Made by a program: the position numbers and the translations under genes
NCBI GenBank assembly: GCA_003558435.1
Contig: PWLR01000019.1
Coordinates: 17,962 to 81,961 of the forward strand
Direction of reading: 5' to 3'
DNA from: Nitriliruptoraceae bacterium
GTDB lineage: Bacteria > Actinomycetota > Nitriliruptoria > Nitriliruptorales > Nitriliruptoraceae
Length of the DNA: 64,000 nucleotides
Shown: piece by piece, positions 49,776 to 59,277 of the stretch
Layout of the letters: each line of letters starts with the position of its first letter
How positions within the stretch are numbered: the stretch's first letter is position 1
The notes under the pieces: generated by a model
The model's input: the letters and a program-made list of their open reading frames with translations, nothing else
Database searches by the model: none
What the model was told of the DNA's origin: nothing

Positions 49776-51025
49776 GCGCACCGATCGAACGCATGGAACC
49801 CGGACCGGAACCGGGTTCCGCCCGCGTGCGCCCCATCGCGGCGGTGCCGGCGCGCGTCGACGACCCGACCGACGCGCAGCGCCCCGCCACGGGCGCCTGG
49901 CTACCGGGCGACCCGGTCGGCCGACGACGGTTCGTGGATGTCGGCACCGTCGCGCTCGAGCTCGGCGGTGAGATCCCCGAGGTCCGCGTGGCCTACGAGA
50001 CGTGGGGGGAGCTCGCCCCCGACGGCTCCAACGCGGTCCTGATCCTGCACGCGCTCACCGGCGACAGCCACGTCACCGGTGCATCCGGCGTCGGTCATCC
50101 CACACCCGGGTGGTGGGACGAGGTGATCGGTCCCGGTCGCGACATCGACACCGATCGTTGGTTCGTGGTCGCCCCCAACGTGCTCGGAGGCTGCCAGGGC
50201 ACCACCGGACCCTCCTCGCTCCGCGACGACGGTCGCGCCTGGGGTGCCCGCTTCCCCCACGTCACCGTGCGCGACCAGGTCGAGGTCGAGCGGCGTGTCG
50301 CCGACCACCTCGGCGTCGACACCTGGGCCGCCGTGGTCGGAGGCTCCATGGGCGGGATGCGGGTCCTGGAATGGGCCACCACCCATCCCGAGCGCGTGCG
50401 CGGCATCGCCCCGCTGGCGGTCTCGGCCACCGCCACAGCGGACCAGATCGCGGTCCAGAGCATCCAGATCGACGCGATCCAGGCCGATCCCGCCTTCCGT
50501 GGCGGGGACTACCTCCTCGACGTACATACCGACCCGCAGCACGCGCGGGGGCCGATCGAGGGCTTGGCGATCGCCCGTCGGTTGGCCCACTTCAGCTACC
50601 GCAGTGCGGAGGAGTTGGACGTCCGATTCGGCCGGCAGGCCCAGGGGGATGAGGATCCGCTGCGGGGTGGCCGCTTCGCCGTGCAGTCCTACCTCGAATA
50701 CCACGGAGCGAAGCTCACCCGCCGATTCGACGCCGCCAGCTACGTGGTGCTCACGCGGTCGATGAACAGCCACGATGTGGGACGCGACCGGGGCGGAGTC
50801 GCGGCCGCGCTGCGACGCGTGGACGCCGAGGTACTCGTCGCGGGGGTCGAGAGCGACCGGCTGTACCCGATCGGTGAACAGCACCGCCTCGCCCACCTGC
50901 TGGGGGTGCCCGGCGGACGCGCCAAGATCGTGCGCTCGCCCCACGGGCACGACGGGTTCCTGATCGAGCGCGACCAGGTCGGTCGCATGCTGGGCGAGTT
51001 GCTCGCACGGGTCGTGGCGCGCTGA
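49772..51025 (+). CDS. metX: Homoserine O-acetyltransferase
   Basis: A 417-residue alpha/beta-hydrolase-fold acyltransferase. The nucleophile is Ser192 in VVGGSMGGM; catalytic Asp is in VAGVESDRLYPIGEQ and His in SPHGHDGF. LHALTGDSHVTG and NVLGGCQGTTGPSS mark the MetX family. It has about 45 extra N-terminal residues compared with usual MetX. It makes the substrate for the overlapping metY. If starts are conserved, the first true codon could lie further in, but no alternative with a ribosome-binding site was seen. Confidence 0.93.
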   Translation: MSAPIERMEPGPEPGSARVRPIAAVPARVDDPTDAQRPATGAWLPGDPVGRRRFVDVGTVALELGGEIPEVRVAYETWGELAPDGSNAVLILHALTGDSHVTGASGVGHPTPGWWDEVIGPGRDIDTDRWFVVAPNVLGGCQGTTGPSSLRDDGRAWGARFPHVTVRDQVEVERRVADHLGVDTWAAVVGGSMGGMRVLEWATTHPERVRGIAPLAVSATATADQIAVQSIQIDAIQADPAFRGGDYLLDVHTDPQHARGPIEGLAIARRLAHFSYRSAEELDVRFGRQAQGDEDPLRGGRFAVQSYLEYHGAKLTRRFDAASYVVLTRSMNSHDVGRDRGGVAAALRRVDAEVLVAGVESDRLYPIGEQHRLAHLLGVPGGRAKIVRSPHGHDGFLIERDQVGRMLGELLARVVAR

Positions 51026-51086
51026 GCGTCGACCCGCGCCGCTCACGGCGAGCACTAGCCTGACCGCAACGAGCGGGAGCGAGCAC

Positions 51087-51848
51087 GTGGGAGCGTTGTA
51101 CACGGTCGGGAGTTCGATGTTCTGGGGCGGTTTCCGGGCACTCGGCCTGGATGTCCGGCCCATCGACCACCACAACATCCCCTCGTCGGGTCCGGCCGTG
51201 ATCGCCAGCAACCACATCGGCTACCTCGACTTCGCCCTCGTGGTGCTCGCGCCGCCGAAGCCGCGACGCGAGGTCCGGTTCCTGGCCCGGGCGGAGTTCT
51301 TCGACAAGCCCGTCGTCGGCGGGCTCATGCACAAGCTCGGCCAGATCCCCGTCGACGTCCACGGCGATCCCATGCAGGCCGCCGAGGTGGCACGCAAGGA
51401 ACTCGAGCGCGGAGAACTGATCGGCATGCACCCGGAGGGCACCATCAGCCCGTCGTTCGTTCCGCGGCGGGCCAAGAGCGGCGCGGTCCGCCTCGCGGAC
51501 TCAGCCGGAGCGCCCATCGTGCCGGTCGCGGTGTGGGGCAGCCAGCGGATCCTGACCAAGGGCCGCCCGGCCCGGCCGACCCGCGGCGCGGTGGTCACGG
51601 TGCGCTACGGCGAGCCGTTCGTGCCCTCGGGCCGCACCGGCATGGCCCGCACCAAGGAACTGATGGACCGCATCACCACGCTGCTCGAGATCAGCCAGGC
51701 CAACTACCCGCAGCGACCGGGTCCGCCCCCCGACGACTGGTGGCTTCCCGCCCACCTCGGGGGCTCCGCCCCGACGGTGGCGGAGGCCGAGGCCCGTATC
51801 GAGGCCCAGAACCTGGAGCGCCGCGAACGGCGCCAGACGCAGACATGA
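51087..51848 (+). CDS. PlsC-family 1-acylglycerol-3-phosphate acyltransferase-like
   Basis: A 253-residue acyltransferase with SNHIGYLDF (His43, Asp48 of HX4D), FLARAEFF, GMHPEGTISPS and VPVAVWGSQRIL, the four PlsC blocks. Probably adds the second acyl chain in phospholipid synthesis; the Lys/Arg-rich tail after 215 is variable. The GTG start follows GAGCGGGAGCGAG. It is downstream of metX but separated by 61 bases. Confidence 0.88.
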   Translation: MGALYTVGSSMFWGGFRALGLDVRPIDHHNIPSSGPAVIASNHIGYLDFALVVLAPPKPRREVRFLARAEFFDKPVVGGLMHKLGQIPVDVHGDPMQAAEVARKELERGELIGMHPEGTISPSFVPRRAKSGAVRLADSAGAPIVPVAVWGSQRILTKGRPARPTRGAVVTVRYGEPFVPSGRTGMARTKELMDRITTLLEISQANYPQRPGPPPDDWWLPAHLGGSAPTVAEAEARIEAQNLERRERRQTQT

Positions 51849-51902
51849 TGCCGGTCACCCGGTCGGTGGGAACGGTTCAGGAACCCGTCCACCGACCCTC
51901 AC

Positions 51903-53057
51903 TCACTCACAGTCGGGGGCGTCGCCGGTCGGTCGGGGCACGCCGCCCCCATCGATGCGGAACGGTCGCAGGCAGGCGCGGGTTCGACCGTCCGGGTCGA
52001 TGGTGAACTCGGCGACCGCGGTGCGTGAAGCGTCCTCGGAGAGGCTCGGCCACACGAAGTTGCCGAGGTTCCAGAACACGGGGACCCCGTCGACGCGCTC
52101 CAACGGCTGCAGCCGGTGGGCATGGTGGCCAAACACCACGTCGGCACCGGCGGCGATCATCGCATCCGCCTTGTCGCGGTCCTCCGGGCGCGGTGTGAAC
52201 GCACCCTCCTCGCCCCAGTGGACCGTCGCGATCACCAGGTCCGCATCTGCCGCTGCCATCTCGACGGCACGTGCCATACGGACCGGGTCGTATCCGGACG
52301 CCTGACCGGGAGCACCGTCTCGCGCGATCCAGTCCGGGGTCGGCACCACACCACCGAACCCGACGATCGCGACCCGCCAGCCCTGGACCTCGACGATCCG
52401 CGGCCGGTAGGCCTCGGCCTCGTCCGCGCCGACGCCCACGCCGAGCATCCCGGCGGCCTCGACGTTGCGCAGGCTGTCCACGATCCCCGGCACCCCGAAG
52501 TCGCCGGTGTGGTTGTTGGCCAGCGTCACGACGTCGACGCCCGCGTCACGCATCGCGGGTAGGGCATCGAGGTCGCAGCGGAAGACGAACTGCTTGTCGA
52601 GCGCGGCACCCCCGTCGGTCGCCGCGCACTCGAGGTTCACCAGAACGAGATCCGCATCGGCGAAGGTGTCACGGGCCCCGTTCCAGGGGTTGGCCGGGTC
52701 GGCCACCGAAGCCGGGGACTGTTGCGACGGATCGAGGTTGACGTCCCCCACGTGGTGGATCGTCAAGGTCCCTCGATCGTCCGTGGCGGAGGTGGTCCCG
52801 CCCTCCGGGGCCTCGGGTCGGTCGTCGGTCGCGGCATCATCAGACACGCCGGGGGTGGGATCGGCGCTCACCTCGGCGCTCGCGTCAGGGGTGTCCCGCG
52901 AGACCTCGGCGCTCGAGGGTTCGCCGGGAGCGGCGGCGGCCCCATCGAGGCGATCGGCGGCCATGATCGCGGCCACCAGCACGATCGCGGCCAGCGCAGC
53001 CAGCGCGACCGCCACGGTCATGGGCGTCCACCAGTGCGTGACGGTCTTTGCCGGCAT
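51903..53057 (-). CDS. CapA-family exported metallophosphoesterase-like protein
   Basis: A 384-residue protein with an N-terminal anchor (about 12-33), an Ala/Pro/Asp linker and a CapA/PgsA-type domain. Metal-site motifs are VGDVNL, LVNLECAATDGG, LANNHTGDFG, VHWGEEG and FGHHAHRLQPLERVDGVPVFWNLGNFVW. The family is tied to poly-gamma-glutamate capsule synthesis, but pgsB/C genes are absent, so the role here is open. ATG 53057 has GAGGTGG upstream. It is convergent with the acyltransferase gene. Confidence 0.85.
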   Translation of the reverse strand: MPAKTVTHWWTPMTVAVALAALAAIVLVAAIMAADRLDGAAAAPGEPSSAEVSRDTPDASAEVSADPTPGVSDDAATDDRPEAPEGGTTSATDDRGTLTIHHVGDVNLDPSQQSPASVADPANPWNGARDTFADADLVLVNLECAATDGGAALDKQFVFRCDLDALPAMRDAGVDVVTLANNHTGDFGVPGIVDSLRNVEAAGMLGVGVGADEAEAYRPRIVEVQGWRVAIVGFGGVVPTPDWIARDGAPGQASGYDPVRMARAVEMAAADADLVIATVHWGEEGAFTPRPEDRDKADAMIAAGADVVFGHHAHRLQPLERVDGVPVFWNLGNFVWPSLSEDASRTAVAEFTIDPDGRTRACLRPFRIDGGGVPRPTGDAPDCE

Positions 53058-53153
53058 CCGAACCACCTCTCCCTCGAACGGCACGGCCGTCCGCGGGACA
53101 CGCCGGCGATCGCACACCGCGCGGACGCTATCCGGCGCGGTGGTCGAGACGTG

Positions 53154-54233
53154 TCACCCCGGGTCGATCTCCGCGACGTGCGAGCCCGTCGTGGTGCCCC
53201 GACCCGCGTCGGGGTGGGGGGAACGTTCGACCGGGTCACCGAGCTCACCGTGGAGCAGGCACGCGGCCCGGCCCCCCGCCCCGACCTGCTGCAGCGCCGG
53301 GAGGATCCGGCCGCAGGCCTCGAAGACCTCCGGGCACCGGGTCCGGAACCGGCAGCCCGACGGCGGATCCGTCGGGGACGGCACGTCACCGGGCAGCGGC
53401 ACGCGGACGCGTCGTCGTTCGCGAGGTGGATCGGGGACCGGGATGGCGGACAGCAGCGCGCGGGTGTAGGGATGCTGCGGATCGCGGTAGATCCGGGTGC
53501 GGTCGGCGAGCTCCACCACCCTTCCGAGGTACATCACCGCGATCCGGTCCGAGACGTGTTGGACCGCCGCCAGGTCGTGGGCGATGAACAGGTAGGTGAG
53601 TCCCAGCTCGGACTGCAGTTCCGCCAGCAGGTTCATCACCTGCGCCTGGATCGAGACGTCCAGCGCGGCGATCGGCTCGTCGCAGACCAGGAACTCGGGT
53701 TCACAGGCGAGCGCCCGCGCGATACCGAGCCGTTGACGCTGGCCGCCGGAGAACTCGTGCGGGTAGCGATCGACCACGTCGGGGTGCAGGCCGACGCGTT
53801 CCAGCAGTTCCGCGATCCGAGCCGAGCGTTCGCGCTTGCCCTGGTGCAGGTCGTGGATGTCGAGGGCCTCGCCGACCGTCTCGCCGACCGGCACTCGCGG
53901 ATCGAGCGAGGCATAGGGGTCTTGGAAGATCATCGCCGCCCGGCGGCGCCAGCGACGCAGCTCACGGCGCGAGAGCGTCGCGAGGTCGACACCGTCGAAG
54001 GTGACGGTCCCCGCCGTGGGCTCCACCAGCCGCAGCAACGCGAGACCCGTGGTCGACTTCCCGCATCCGGACTCACCGACCAGACCCAGCGTCTCGCCGC
54101 GATGCACCTCCAGGCTCACACCGTCGACCGCCCGGACCGCCGTCTTGTCGCGACCGCGACCGATCGGGAAGTGCACCCGCAGATCCTCGACCTTCACGAG
54201 CGGGTCGTGCTCCGAGCCGACCTCCGCCGTCAT
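53154..54233 (-). CDS. oppF: Oligopeptide/dipeptide ABC transporter ATPase (OppF-like)
   Basis: A 359-residue ATPase: Walker [11 protein letters not shown]-loop [11 protein letters not shown], signature SGGQRQR, Walker [13 protein letters not shown]-loop IAHDLAAV, and the oligopeptide C-terminal region with C-x-F-R-x-R-C-P iron-sulfur-like Cys motif ([15 protein letters not shown]). Last of five genes for a peptide importer. It overlaps oppD by 4 bp. A more upstream start is possible but the ATG at 54233 follows GGGGGAGG. Confidence 0.93.
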   Translation of the reverse strand: MTAEVGSEHDPLVKVEDLRVHFPIGRGRDKTAVRAVDGVSLEVHRGETLGLVGESGCGKSTTGLALLRLVEPTAGTVTFDGVDLATLSRRELRRWRRRAAMIFQDPYASLDPRVPVGETVGEALDIHDLHQGKRERSARIAELLERVGLHPDVVDRYPHEFSGGQRQRLGIARALACEPEFLVCDEPIAALDVSIQAQVMNLLAELQSELGLTYLFIAHDLAAVQHVSDRIAVMYLGRVVELADRTRIYRDPQHPYTRALLSAIPVPDPPRERRRVRVPLPGDVPSPTDPPSGCRFRTRCPEVFEACGRILPALQQVGAGGRAACLLHGELGDPVERSPHPDAGRGTTTGSHVAEIDPG

Positions 54234-55315
54234 GGCCTCCCCCCGCCCGGCGGCCCGGCGTCCGGCGACCCGTCGTCGTTCGAGGCTTCCGGTGGTTCGA
54301 CCTCGATGCGTTGCGCCGCCGACGCGGCCCGCGCCGTGGCGTCGTCGACCTCGTAGAAACTCCGGACGTGATGACCGGGTGCGATCTCGCGTAGCGGGGG
54401 CTGCTCGGTCAGGCACCGCTCGTCGTCTCGGAACGAACACCGTGGATGGAAGGAACATCCGTCCGGGAGGTCGGTCGGCGACGGCGGCAGCCCCGGGATC
54501 GCCGTCAGGGCCTCACCGCGGAGGTCACCGAGCACCGGCAGCGACATCAACAGGCCGACGGTGTAGGGGTGGCGTGGCTCGGCGAAGAGACGGTCGACGG
54601 AGGCCTCCTCGATCACCTGGCCGGCGTACATCACCATCACCCGGTCGGCGATGCCGGCCACCACGCCGAGGTCGTGGGTGATCCAGATGACCGCCATCCG
54701 GCGCTCCTCCTGCAGGTGCTGGACCAGATCGGTGATCTGGGCCTGGGTGGTGACGTCCAGGGCGGTCGTCATCTCGTCCGCGATCAGGATCTTCGGGTCG
54801 CACGCCAGACCGATCGCGATGACGACCCGCTGGCGCATCCCGCCGGAGAACTGGTGCGGGTAGTCGTCGAGCCGTTTCTCGGCGCCGGGGATCCCCACCT
54901 GGCGGAGCAGGTCCACGGCACGGTCGCGGGCCTCGTGCTCCGAGACGTCGAGGTGGAAACGCATGCCCTCGGTCACCTGCCGACCGATCGGGTGGACCGG
55001 GTTGAGCGAGGTCATCGGGTCCTGGAAGACGTACCCCACGCGGGTGCCCCGCACCTGCAACAGTTGCTTCTCCGGCATCGTCACCAGGTCGTCACCGTCG
55101 AGCAGGACCTGGCCCTCGATCCGGCCGGGCGGCGTCGGGATCAACCGCGTGAGCGCCAACGTGGAGACCGACTTGCCGGATCCCGACTCGCCGACGATGG
55201 CGAGTGTCTCACCCTCGTGGAGGTCGTAGGACATCCCACGCACCACCTGCGCCGTTCCCCGCTTGGTCCCGAACCGGACGTTCAGATCACGGACGGACAG
55301 CAGCGGGCCGCTCAC
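54230..55315 (-). CDS. oppD: Oligopeptide/dipeptide ABC transporter ATPase (OppD-like)
   Basis: A 361-residue ATPase with Walker [22 protein letters not shown], signature SGGMRQR, Walker [12 protein letters not shown] and ITHDLGVV. The oligopeptide-type C-terminal segment has [16 protein letters not shown]. It pairs with OppF at the membrane. It overlaps oppC and oppF by 4 bp each. Confidence 0.93.
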   Translation of the reverse strand: MSGPLLSVRDLNVRFGTKRGTAQVVRGMSYDLHEGETLAIVGESGSGKSVSTLALTRLIPTPPGRIEGQVLLDGDDLVTMPEKQLLQVRGTRVGYVFQDPMTSLNPVHPIGRQVTEGMRFHLDVSEHEARDRAVDLLRQVGIPGAEKRLDDYPHQFSGGMRQRVVIAIGLACDPKILIADEMTTALDVTTQAQITDLVQHLQEERRMAVIWITHDLGVVAGIADRVMVMYAGQVIEEASVDRLFAEPRHPYTVGLLMSLPVLGDLRGEALTAIPGLPPSPTDLPDGCSFHPRCSFRDDERCLTEQPPLREIAPGHHVRSFYEVDDATARAASAAQRIEVEPPEASNDDGSPDAGPPGGGRP

Positions 55316-56274
55316 GCGTCGCCGCCCGCGCCCCGGGACTCGATCACGGAGCGTTGCTGAGGATCGAGCGCGTCACGCAACCCGTCGCCGACCAGGTTGA
55401 AGGCCATGACCGTCAGGAAGATCGCCAGCCCCGGGAAGACCGACAACCACCAGCCCTGCGTGCGGTAGCGCTGCGCATCCGAGAGCATCAGCCCCCATGC
55501 CGGCTCGGGGGGTTGGACGCCGACGCCGACGAACGACAGGGCCGCCTCGATCAGGATCGCGAAGGCGAGGCTCAGCGAGGTCTGCACGATCACGGGCGCA
55601 GCCACGTTGGGCAGCACGTGGCGGAACACGATCCGCAGGTCGCTCGCGCCGAGGCTCCGCGCCGCCCGCACGTGCAGGTCCTGGCTGACCGACAGCGCCG
55701 AGCCGCGCACGACCCGGGCGAAGATCGGGGTGAACACGATCCCGACCGCCAGCATCGTGTTGCGCAGCGAGGGTCCCAGCACCGCCACCAGGGCGATCGC
55801 CAGCAGCACCACCGGGAACGAGAACAGCACGTCCATCGTGCGCATCAGCACCGTGTCGAGCCAGCCGCGCCGGTAGCCGCTGATCAACCCGATGAACGTC
55901 CCGAGCGCCAACGAGATGCTGACCGCCACCGCACCGACCTGCAGCGAGACCCGGCTGCCGAACACGACCCGGCTGAACAGGTCGCGTCCGAACTCGTCGG
56001 TGCCGAACAGGTGCTGGAGCGACGGGGGTTCGAAACGTCGGGTCAGATCCTGGGCGTTGATCGCGTACGGCGCCACCAGGTCGGCGAAGATCGCCGTGAG
56101 GATCAACACCACCAGCACGACCAGGCCGAACGCGGCCAGTTTGTTGGCCAGCACGATCCCCAGCGTCTCGCGCCACCGCGGTCGGTGCTCCCCGGTGGGA
56201 CGTTCGAGCCCGCCGACCCCGTCGCCCGGGGCCTCGTCGGGCCTGGCCTCGTCCTCCGGTCGGTCGTCGTTCAT
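55312..56274 (-). CDS. oppC: Peptide ABC transporter permease (OppC-like)
   Basis: A 320-residue permease with an acidic N-terminal tail, six helices, the FGTDEFGRDLFSRVVFGSRVSL entry typical of OppC/DppC, and the EAA loop in RAARSLGASDLRIVFRHVLPN. An ATG at 56274 overlaps oppB by 4 bp. The region upstream in the same frame belongs to oppB and is not part of this gene. Confidence 0.92.
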   Translation of the reverse strand: MNDDRPEDEARPDEAPGDGVGGLERPTGEHRPRWRETLGIVLANKLAAFGLVVLVVLILTAIFADLVAPYAINAQDLTRRFEPPSLQHLFGTDEFGRDLFSRVVFGSRVSLQVGAVAVSISLALGTFIGLISGYRRGWLDTVLMRTMDVLFSFPVVLLAIALVAVLGPSLRNTMLAVGIVFTPIFARVVRGSALSVSQDLHVRAARSLGASDLRIVFRHVLPNVAAPVIVQTSLSLAFAILIEAALSFVGVGVQPPEPAWGLMLSDAQRYRTQGWWLSVFPGLAIFLTVMAFNLVGDGLRDALDPQQRSVIESRGAGGDA

Positions 56275-57215
56275 CGGACCGCGATCCTCGGATCGAGCTT
56301 CGCATAGAGCAGGTCGACCAGCAGGTTGATGACCAGGAACGCTCCGGCCATGAACAGCACGGCACCTTGCAGGACCGGATAGTCCCGGCGTTCCACGGCG
56401 TCGAGCGCCAACCGACCGAGGCCGGGCCAGGCGAACACGACCTCCACGATCACGATGCCACCGAGCAAGGTGCCGAGCTGCAAGCCGGTGACCGTCACGA
56501 TGGGGATCCAGGCGTTGCGCAGCACGTGGTGGCGCAGGATGTAGCGCTCCGGCAGCCCCTTGGCCCGGGCGAGTCGGACATGGTCGGCGTTGAGCGCCTC
56601 CAGGACCGAGGACCGCACGAAGCGGGTCAGGATCGCCCCGGTGACCACGCCCGCGGTGACGGCGGGCAGGATCAGCCGGCGGGCGAAATCGACCGGATCC
56701 TCGCCGAACTCCGTGTAGCCGAGCGGCGGCAACCATCCGAGGGTCACCGAGAAGATCAGGATGAGCATGATCCCGTACCAGAAGTCGGGGATCGAGACCC
56801 CGACCTGCGAGAACCCGGTGGCGAGGTAGTCGGCGGCCTTGCCCTGACGGACCGCCGCGATGATCCCGGCCGGGATCGCGACCACGATCCCCACCACCAG
56901 CGAGGCGACCGCGAGCACCGCGGTCGGTGGGATCCGCGCGGCCAGCACCGTGGTGACCGGCGCACCGCTGCGGAACGACACCCCGAGATCGCCCTGCACC
57001 GCTCTGCCGAGCCAGTCGACGTACTGCACCACCAGCGGCTGGTCCAGCCCGGAGCGTTCGCGCAGGAGCTCATAGACCTCCGGATCGAACCGGGTCCCGA
57101 GCGCCGCACGGATCGGGTCGCCCGGAACGAGGTGGATGAGCGCGAACACCACGATCGACACACCGAGCAGCGCGACGAGCGATTGTGCCGTGCGGCGCAG
57201 GACGAACCGTGCCAC
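56271..57215 (-). CDS. oppB: Peptide ABC transporter permease (OppB-like)
   Basis: A 314-residue permease with six helices and the family features FVLRRTAQSLVALLGVSIVVFALIHLVPGDP, LGVSFRSGAPV, the EAA loop RLARAKGLPERYILRHHVLRNAWIPIVT and a closing LDPRI. GTG 57215 has GAGGTGAGG upstream. It lies 95 bases after the substrate-binding gene. Confidence 0.92.
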   Translation of the reverse strand: MARFVLRRTAQSLVALLGVSIVVFALIHLVPGDPIRAALGTRFDPEVYELLRERSGLDQPLVVQYVDWLGRAVQGDLGVSFRSGAPVTTVLAARIPPTAVLAVASLVVGIVVAIPAGIIAAVRQGKAADYLATGFSQVGVSIPDFWYGIMLILIFSVTLGWLPPLGYTEFGEDPVDFARRLILPAVTAGVVTGAILTRFVRSSVLEALNADHVRLARAKGLPERYILRHHVLRNAWIPIVTVTGLQLGTLLGGIVIVEVVFAWPGLGRLALDAVERRDYPVLQGAVLFMAGAFLVINLLVDLLYAKLDPRIAVR

Positions 57216-57310
57216 CCCTCACCTCCCCGAGCCGCACCCCACCTCGAACGTGCTGTCCCGGGACCGCGGCCCGACCGCAACCTCCGGCGGCATCACCGGC
57301 ATCACCGGCG

Positions 57311-58891
57311 TCACGAGGCGAGGCTCGTGTCGACGAACCTGGTCGCCTGATCAGGTCGGGTCGTGTAGCCCTGCACGTCGGGCGACCAGGCCTGCACGAT
57401 GTCGGGGTTGTAGAGGTAGATGTAGGAAGCCAGGTCGACGATCCGCTCCGCCGCCTGGTCGTAGAGTTCCTTGCGGTCGTCCTCGTCGGTCTCGACCCGC
57501 GCCGAGTCGAGCAGCTCGTCGGTCTCCGGATCGGCGAAGCCGTGGAAGTTGAAGCTCCCCTCCGAGTGGTGCTGGGCGTAGTAGTAGTCGTCGGGGTCGA
57601 TGTTGCCGAGCCAGCTGAGCCCGAAGGCGTCGAACTCGCCGTCGCCCTGATCGGCCAGCCAGGTCGTGAAATCCTCGGTTCGGATCTGGACGTCGATGCC
57701 GACCTCGCCGAGCTGTGCCTCCATCACCTGGGCGAAGGTGACCGTCTCCGGGAACTCGTTGGTGACCATCAGATCGACGGTGAGGTCGGTGACCCCGGCA
57801 TCCTCGAGCAACTGCCGCGCCTGGTCCGGGTCGTGGCCATAGGGCTCGTAGTCGTGGTACCAGAAGCTGGTCTCGGGGATCGCGGTCTCGTTCGGGGTCG
57901 CGGCATCGAACCGCGCCGCCTCCGTGATCACGTCGATGTCGAGCGCGAAGGCGATGGCACGACGGACGGCGGGATCGTCGAACGGTTCGCGATCCTGGTT
58001 CAACGCGATGTACCAGTAGTCGTTGCCGGCGACCTGATCGAGCTCGATCTGGTCGTCGGCACCGAGCTCCTCGACCTGTTCGGGCGGGACCGAGTCGATC
58101 CAGTCCACCTCACCGGTCTGCAGGCTGGTGAGCTTCGTGCCCTCGTCCGGAACGACCTGGAACTCGATGCCGTCCAGCGCCACGTCACCACCCCAGTAGT
58201 CGTCGAAGCGTTCCAGGGTGACGCTGTCACCCGGGCTGAACGACACGAACTCGAAGGGGCCGGTCCCGATCGGGTCGTCCTGCATGGTCCCGGCCTCGAT
58301 GGCCTCGGCCGGGGCGATCGCCATACCCTTGAACGGCCCGATCTGTTCGAGCAGGTTCGGCGCCGGGCGGTTGAGCACGAGTTCCACGGTCAACTCGTCC
58401 GGCGCATTGAACTCCTCGACCGCTTCGAGACGGAACGCGTTGTCGCCCTCCTCGGCGATGCGTTCGAACGAGGCGACGACGTCCCCGGCATCCAGTTCGG
58501 ATCCGTCGTGGAAGGTCACACCTTCGCGCAGCGTGAAGGTCCAGGTCAGCAGGTCCTCCGAGGTCTCCCACGACTCGGCCAGCGCCGGCTCCATCGTCAG
58601 GTCCTCGCCCGGCTGGACCAACGTGTCGTAGACGTTCTCCAGGACGGTGAAGGCGAACGACGAGGTGGTCGTGTGGGCATCGAGCTGATCGGGGTCCCCA
58701 CCGATCGCGGCGCGTAGCGTCCCGCCCTCCGCTGCGGGCTCCGCCTCGTCGTCGACGTCGTCGGTGCCGTCCTCGATGGCCGGGTCGTCCTCACCGGCGT
58801 CGCCGAGATCGACCCCACCGTTCCCGTCGTCACAGGCGGCGACCATCAGGGCGATCACGGCGGTCACGGCGGTCAGGGAACGCAAGCGCAT
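57311..58891 (-). CDS. oppA: Peptide-binding lipoprotein of the ABC importer (SBP family 5)
   Basis: A 526-residue lipoprotein: signal ending MVAACDDG (Cys21 about), a highly acidic spacer (DEAEPAAEGG), then an SBP_bac_5 domain (LRAAIGGDPDQLDAHTTTS..., WTFTLREGVTFHDGSELDAGDVVASFER, DDPAVRRAIAFALD, WLGNIDPDDYYYAQHHSEGSFNFHGF). It binds peptides or similar ligands outside and passes them to OppBC. The ATG at 58891 is followed at once by the signal peptide; the ribosome-binding site is weak. Confidence 0.92.
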   Translation of the reverse strand: MRLRSLTAVTAVIALMVAACDDGNGGVDLGDAGEDDPAIEDGTDDVDDEAEPAAEGGTLRAAIGGDPDQLDAHTTTSSFAFTVLENVYDTLVQPGEDLTMEPALAESWETSEDLLTWTFTLREGVTFHDGSELDAGDVVASFERIAEEGDNAFRLEAVEEFNAPDELTVELVLNRPAPNLLEQIGPFKGMAIAPAEAIEAGTMQDDPIGTGPFEFVSFSPGDSVTLERFDDYWGGDVALDGIEFQVVPDEGTKLTSLQTGEVDWIDSVPPEQVEELGADDQIELDQVAGNDYWYIALNQDREPFDDPAVRRAIAFALDIDVITEAARFDAATPNETAIPETSFWYHDYEPYGHDPDQARQLLEDAGVTDLTVDLMVTNEFPETVTFAQVMEAQLGEVGIDVQIRTEDFTTWLADQGDGEFDAFGLSWLGNIDPDDYYYAQHHSEGSFNFHGFADPETDELLDSARVETDEDDRKELYDQAAERIVDLASYIYLYNPDIVQAWSPDVQGYTTRPDQATRFVDTSLAS

Positions 58892-59277
58892 CGCGGTCTC
58901 GTTCGTCGGGGGCTCCAGGGGACGCGGTACCCGGTTGCGCCTGGCGAACTCGGGCCATGGGCACCGACTGCTACGACCGTAGGCGTGGGCCCTTCCCGTG
59001 GACACGGGCCAGAGGTACGAGCGGACAGGGGGGTGGAAGCCTGTGGACGACCCTGTGGGTATGTGGATGGTTACACCCATGGAATTCCACAGGCATACTC
59101 ACAGGTGTGGAGTTCGGGTTGTGGAGCAGAGGCCCATCTACGCGCCATCCGTCACCACCGCCCGTCAGCGAGCGGATCGTCGGACCGCGGCCCCGTCGCC
59201 GTCCCCAGCCCTGTGGATGACCACGACAGGGTCCTCGTGCCCGCGCCCGACCCCGGCCGGTGCGCGACGGGCGGTGT
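58892..59277. other. Intergenic region with repeated DnaA-box-like sites
   Basis: A 386-base region between oppA and the epimerase gene. It carries six TGTGGA/TCCACA cores (see the separate entry) and a locally AT-richer patch near 59061-59100. No gene is supported. Confidence 0.6.
59042..59220. promoter_or_regulatory. Cluster of DnaA-box-like sequences
   Basis: TGTGGA or its complement occurs at 59042, 59062, 59086, 59106, 59120 and 59212. Three (59042-59050, 59062-59070, 59212-59220; complements TCGTCCACA, CCATCCACA, TCATCCACA) fit a relaxed YYRTCCACA DnaA-box pattern; the others share only the core. gyrA about 2.6 kb away points to an origin to the right of the window, so this is not the usual oriC spot. 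Confidence 0.4.

Noticed and set aside
58892..59277. Chromosomal origin of replication
   Set aside because: dnaA and dnaN should lie right of gyrA beyond the window, and most of the boxes here are poor matches; kept only as a DnaA-box-like cluster.
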